A stretch of 64,000 bases of DNA, from positions 19,505 to 83,504 of the forward strand of contig JALSSO010000026.1 in the NCBI GenBank assembly GCA_026984215.1, written 5' to 3'. Below the pieces are notes generated by a model. That model ran no database searches, had not been told where the DNA came from, and worked only from the letters and a program-made list of their open reading frames with translations. Shown here in pieces: positions 60,429 through 64,000 of the stretch; within the stretch, counting starts at the first letter, position 1; the number at the start of each line of letters is the position of its first letter. Both the position numbers and the translations under genes were made by a program. This stretch comes from Gammaproteobacteria bacterium (GTDB lineage: Bacteria; Pseudomonadota; Gammaproteobacteria; JAJDOJ01).

Positions 60429-61625
60429 ATGGATGTCCGACTCGCATCGCACCTGCGCGAGAATCCCGGCGCGCGCGCCGCGGCCCGGGTGATCCGCCAA
60501 TGCGTGCATTGCGGCTTTTGCAACGCCACCTGTCCGACCTACCAGCTCCTGGGAGACGAGCTGGACGGTCCCCGCGGGCGCATCTACCAAGTGCGGGAGA
60601 TCCTCGAAGGCGTCACACCCACGCCCCACATGCGGCTGCATCTGGACCGTTGCCTGACCTGTCACGCCTGCGAGACCACCTGCCCTTCGGGCGTGGCGTA
60701 TGGCGTGGTGGCGGATTTCGGCAGGGAGTACCTGGAGCGGCACACCAGACGGCCCGCCGGCGAGCGGTTGCGGCGGGCGCTGGTGGCATGGGCCCTGCCG
60801 CGCCGGCGGCTGCTGGCGCCCCTGGTGGGACTGGCCCGGGTGGCCGCGCCCCTCCTGCCGGCCGCGCTGCGCCGCACCCTCCCGCCCCGGCCGCGGCTGC
60901 CCGTGCGGCCCGGGTCGGCGGACTCGGCCCGCGTGTTGCTGCATCGGGGGTGTGTGCAACCGCTCCTGCGCCCCTCCATTGACCGGGCGGCGGCGTGGCT
61001 GCTGGCGCGCTCGGGGCATCCCTCGGCCCCGGTCCAGGGTTGTTGTGGCGCGATCGAGTTCCATCTGGGCCGGACCGGGGCCGCCCTGCGGCGCATGCGC
61101 GCCAATCTCGACCGGTGGTCCCCGTTGCTCGAAGGCGACGAGGTCACCTTCGTCTCCACTGCTTCGGGCTGCGCCGCCTTTCTGAAACGCTACCCCACGA
61201 TCCTTGCCCAGGACCCGCATTACGCACCCAGGGCCCGGAGGCTCGCCACGCGCCTGCGAGAACTGGCCGCCCTGGTGGATCCTCCCCCTCTGCGTCCATC
61301 CTCGCCGGTGGCCTTCCACGCCCCGTGTACGCTACGACACCATCTGCGCGAGCACGACCGGGTCATGGGCCTGCTCCGTGAGTCCGGCGTCACGCTGGTC
61401 CCCACCACCAACCCCCATCTGTGCTGCGGCTCGGCGGGGACGTACAGCCTGTTCCAGCCCGGCATCGCCGCGCAATTGCGTGCCCGCAAGCTGGCCGATC
61501 TCAGCGGTGCCGGACCCCGGGCGATCCTCACCGCCAACATCGGCTGCCTGGCCCATCTGCAGGCGGGCACCGAGCTGCCCGTCCTGCACTGGGCGGAGTG
61601 GCTGGTCATGCAAGCGGACTCCTGA
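60429..61625 (+). CDS. glcF: Glycolate oxidase iron-sulfur subunit GlcF
   Basis: 398 aa. Two ferredoxin-type cluster motifs, CVHCGFCNATCPTY and CLTCHACETTCPSG, then two CCG domains (GCCGAIEFHLG and CCGSAGTYSLF). Passes electrons from GlcDE to the membrane quinone pool. Full length. A weak 6-bp hairpin (TCGGCC/GGCCGA) lies 10 bp after the stop. Confidence 0.94.
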   Translation: MDVRLASHLRENPGARAAARVIRQCVHCGFCNATCPTYQLLGDELDGPRGRIYQVREILEGVTPTPHMRLHLDRCLTCHACETTCPSGVAYGVVADFGREYLERHTRRPAGERLRRALVAWALPRRRLLAPLVGLARVAAPLLPAALRRTLPPRPRLPVRPGSADSARVLLHRGCVQPLLRPSIDRAAAWLLARSGHPSAPVQGCCGAIEFHLGRTGAALRRMRANLDRWSPLLEGDEVTFVSTASGCAAFLKRYPTILAQDPHYAPRARRLATRLRELAALVDPPPLRPSSPVAFHAPCTLRHHLREHDRVMGLLRESGVTLVPTTNPHLCCGSAGTYSLFQPGIAAQLRARKLADLSGAGPRAILTANIGCLAHLQAGTELPVLHWAEWLVMQADS

Positions 61626-61723
61626 GCCGCCCGGTCGGCCCACCGGCCGATCAGCGGGACTTTCGCGGCGCGACGTGCCGCTGGCCGGGTTACACTCAGG
61701 ACATTCCCAGCGAGCCGCCGCCC

Positions 61724-62893
61724 ATGCCCACCGACGATCTGGCCACCACCATTTTCCTGATCTTCACCGGTGCGGCCGTGCTGGCCACGGTGGCGCTGTT
61801 CCTGCGCCAGTCCCTGCTCGTGGCGTACATCGCGCTGGGCGTACTCATCGGCCCTTCCGGCCTGGGACTGATCGCGGACGCCGAAGGGGTCCGGCGTATC
61901 GCGAGCTTCGGCGTCACGTTCCTGCTCTTTCTGCTGGGCCTCAACATGTACCCTCAGAAGCTCGTCCAGCTCGCCCGCGAGACCACCCTGGTGACGGGCC
62001 TGAGCTCCACCCTGTTCGCCCTGTTGGGCTGGGCCGCGGGCCTTTGGCTGGGTTTCACCCACGCCGAGGCCCTGGTGCTCGGTGCCGCACTCATGTTTTC
62101 CAGCACCATCCTGGGGCTGAAGTTGCTGCCCACCACGGTTCTGCATCACCGCCGCACGGGGGAGGTGATCATCAGCATTCTACTGCTGCAAGACCTCGTG
62201 GCCATCGCCATCCTGGTGTGGGTGGAGTTCGCGCGCACCGGCGCGACCTCCGCGGCTGGAATCGCCCTGCAGGTCGCCGCGCTGCCCGCGATCATCGCCT
62301 TCGCCGTACTTTTCGCACGCTATGCACTGGTTCCGCTCATGGCGCGCTTCGACGCCATCCAGGAATATCTGTTTCTGGTGGCCCTGGGATGGTGTCTGGG
62401 GGTGGCGGAGCTCGCCCACGCCGCCGGCCTGTCCCACGAGGTGGGGGCGTTCGTGGCCGGTGTGGCGCTGGCCACCAGCCGCATCGCCGACTTCATCGCC
62501 GACCACCTGCGGCCCTTGCGGGATTTCTTCCTGGTCCTGTTCTTCTTCTCGCTCGGGGCGGGATTCGATCTGCGCATGTTGGCCGCCATCTGGCTGCCGG
62601 CCGTCGTCCTCACCCTGGTCGTCCTGGTATTCAAGCCCCCGGTGTTCCGGTGGCTCCTGCGCTTGTCGGGCGAAGCCTCGGGACGAGCCACGGAAGTGGG
62701 CATCCGGCTCGGTCAGATCAGTGAGTTTTCCCTGTTCATCGCCCTGGCCGCCCAGCACGCCGGAATCATCGGCGAGCGCATGTCCTATCTCATCCAGACC
62801 GCCACCCTGCTCAGCTTCGTCGCCTCCGGCAGCCTGATCGTGATGCGCTGCCCCACCCCCATCGCCACTTCGGAGCGGCTGCGGCGCGACTGA
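61724..62893 (+). CDS. CPA2-type monovalent cation/proton antiporter
   Basis: 389 aa with about twelve hydrophobic segments and no C-terminal TrkA-N domain, so shorter than KefB/KefC. Family cues: LRQSLLVAYIALGVLIGPSG and the LLLQDLVAIAIL segment with the ion-binding Asp. Expected to exchange K+ or Na+ for H+. TACACT near 61690 may be a -10. Confidence 0.87.
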   Translation: MPTDDLATTIFLIFTGAAVLATVALFLRQSLLVAYIALGVLIGPSGLGLIADAEGVRRIASFGVTFLLFLLGLNMYPQKLVQLARETTLVTGLSSTLFALLGWAAGLWLGFTHAEALVLGAALMFSSTILGLKLLPTTVLHHRRTGEVIISILLLQDLVAIAILVWVEFARTGATSAAGIALQVAALPAIIAFAVLFARYALVPLMARFDAIQEYLFLVALGWCLGVAELAHAAGLSHEVGAFVAGVALATSRIADFIADHLRPLRDFFLVLFFFSLGAGFDLRMLAAIWLPAVVLTLVVLVFKPPVFRWLLRLSGEASGRATEVGIRLGQISEFSLFIALAAQHAGIIGERMSYLIQTATLLSFVASGSLIVMRCPTPIATSERLRRD

Positions 62894-63048
62894 AACGGAC
62901 GGCGCTTCGTCCGCGGCGCGGCACCGCTTGGAGAAATTTCCATGCGTGTGATCCAGGGCCCGCTAAAATAGCGTTCCGTCACGGTTTCGGGCACACGCCC
63001 GGCAACTTCGAAAACCCATCCTGCGGCTGGCCGGCGGGGGGCACGACC

Positions 63049-63819
63049 ATGAACCATCAGTCCATCGCCGTACCGACCCTCTCCCTCATGGCCACGCTGG
63101 CGGCTCAGCCAGCGTTTCCCGATCCTTCGGGGATCGCGCCCACCTCCATGGCAACCTGGCTCGCACCCGCTCCGGACTCGGCCTGGCGTCTGTTCGAAAC
63201 GCCCGCGATCGAGCCGCCGGATGTGCGGGTGGAGGAATTCGGCGCCCGGGTGTTGGGCACGGAACGCCTCGAGCTGGGTCTGACCAGCCGCCGCAGCAGC
63301 GGACTCTACGACCCCCCGGCCCAGCGCTGGAATCAAACCGACGTGGGCCTGTTCACCATCGGCCGGGCCGGCGGCGCGCGTCTGGGGGCGCGCTGGAGCA
63401 CGCTGTTGGACCCAGACACGGACACCCTGTTCCAGGGCCTGCGCGGCGATCTGGCCGCCGGATACGTGGCCCGCTTCGGTGAACGGTTCGATATCCACCT
63501 CGGTCTGGGGACCACGTGGACGGATGCGGACTACTGGAACGGCAGGCACGCGCGGCTGTCCCCCGCTTTGGCGCCCGTCAGCGGCGATGGTTTTCGCGAT
63601 GCCTCCCTACAGATCGGCGCGTGTTACCGCTTCACCCAACACTGGTCGGTGGGGGCACGCCTGGGATACCGTCACTACATGGAAACGCCCGCTTCGGGTA
63701 TTGCCGGCGCACCGGTCGAGCAAGGGGATTTCGTGAGTGGGATTCAGCTCAACTACCGGCTGACGAACACCCAGCCGCCCGCATCGGGTCTGTTCTCGGA
63801 TCCCTGCGGGGACTACTGA
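63049..63819 (+). CDS. MipA/OmpV-like outer-membrane beta-barrel protein
   Basis: 256 aa. Likely signal peptide (residues ~1-22) followed by alternating amphipathic strands ending near LNYRL. The segments HLGLGTTWTDADYWNG and YRFTQHWSVGARLGYRHYM match the MipA/OmpV pattern, where E. coli MipA scaffolds murein synthesis and hydrolysis. A 14-residue tail beyond the last strand and the shortness make this a provisional family call. TAAAAT at ~62963 may be its -10. Confidence 0.65.
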   Translation: MNHQSIAVPTLSLMATLAAQPAFPDPSGIAPTSMATWLAPAPDSAWRLFETPAIEPPDVRVEEFGARVLGTERLELGLTSRRSSGLYDPPAQRWNQTDVGLFTIGRAGGARLGARWSTLLDPDTDTLFQGLRGDLAAGYVARFGERFDIHLGLGTTWTDADYWNGRHARLSPALAPVSGDGFRDASLQIGACYRFTQHWSVGARLGYRHYMETPASGIAGAPVEQGDFVSGIQLNYRLTNTQPPASGLFSDPCGDY

Positions 63820-63931
63820 CCGGCGGCCGGAACCACCGGCGGCCTTCGCGGAACGCCTGGGCCTCGGTCCGTTTCGCCGACCCCGGTGCCATCCGGACCT
63901 GCCCTGCCATGGGCACGCCTGCGGTGACCCC

Positions 63932-64000
63932 TCAGCCGGTACCCTGTTCGGGGCGTTCACCACCCTGGCTCGCACGACCGAGGAGTTGGCGCTCGTCCGG
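63932..64000 (-). CDS. Possible 3' end of a minus-strand gene at the window edge
   Basis: Twenty-two codons with a G/C third-base bias end at TGA (63932-63934). The frame is open to the window's right edge and could be the C-terminus of the next gene; there is no homology to support it. The rest of 63820-63931 contains nothing I can identify. Confidence 0.2.
   Translation of the reverse strand, partial: PDERQLLGRASQGGERPEQGTG

Noticed and set aside
63820..64000. A plus-strand gene running off the window end
   Set aside because: The open frame lacks a start codon within the window and any recognisable motif; only a weak minus-strand C-terminus is noted.

Overview
The window is about 68% G+C, almost fully coding, and reads as the chromosome of a sulfur-oxidising gammaproteobacterium, most like the Chromatiales/Ectothiorhodospiraceae. 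The clues are a flavocytochrome c sulfide dehydrogenase pair (17295-18966), a sulfur-globule-type envelope protein (54011-54595), a split YeeE/YedE thiosulfate-type transporter (25358-26616), a periplasmic tandem thioredoxin-fold protein (54616-55698), a GlcDEF glycolate oxidase (57847-61625) as autotrophs use for phosphoglycolate salvage, and gammaproteobacterial gene order for ribosomal, prfB-lysS and riboflavin genes. A DUF1931 histone-fold protein and an archaeal-type Rnl3 RNA ligase, both commoner in thermophiles, hint at a thermophilic member; that is inference. No phage, insertion sequence, CRISPR array, tRNA or rRNA gene was seen.

Layout. 1-7 kb: truncated diguanylate cyclase, djlA, amidase, lipase-maturation-factor-like protein, DUF1931 protein, trmJ and zwf. 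7-17 kb: creA, an orphan bcsG, glgP, a K+ channel operon with DUF6394 and a ketohexokinase-like kinase, then NTF2-like, thioredoxin-HEAT and PhyH genes. 17-19 kb: fccA-fccB. 19-24 kb (minus): rpsF-rpsR-DUF2232-rplI-dnaB-alr. 24-29.5 kb: slyD, the yeeE pair with an unknown membrane-anchored partner, lysS and prfB with its programmed frameshift. 29.5-46.9 kb (minus): a long run, mostly with stop/start overlaps, from glyA-nrdR-ribD-ribE-ribBX through ribH-nusB-thiL-pgpA to a duplicated-domain protein, a HEAT-repeat Ser/Thr kinase, two PilT ATPases, an LpxL-like acyltransferase and the dTDP-L-rhamnose genes rfbACDB. One small coiled-coil gene sits antisense inside it. 46.9-64 kb: RNA ligase, aconitase, DUF423, GGDEF-EAL protein, sulfur-globule-like protein, tandem thioredoxin, serS, DUF190-crcB, glcDEF, a CPA2 antiporter and a MipA/OmpV-like protein.

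How it fits together. FccAB would oxidise sulfide in the periplasm, with sulfur stored in globules wrapped by the Sgp-like protein and thiosulfate-type sulfur entering through the YeeE halves. GlgP and Zwf serve carbohydrate reserves and NADPH, and GlcDEF recovers glycolate. Cell-surface behaviour is represented by two c-di-GMP proteins, paired pilus-retraction ATPases beside a eukaryotic-type kinase, rhamnose-nucleotide synthesis and a cellulose-modifying enzyme homologue. The least expected items are the HEAT-kinase/PilT/PilT block, the Rnl3 ligase, the histone-fold protein and the coiled-coil tail on the sulfur-globule-like protein.
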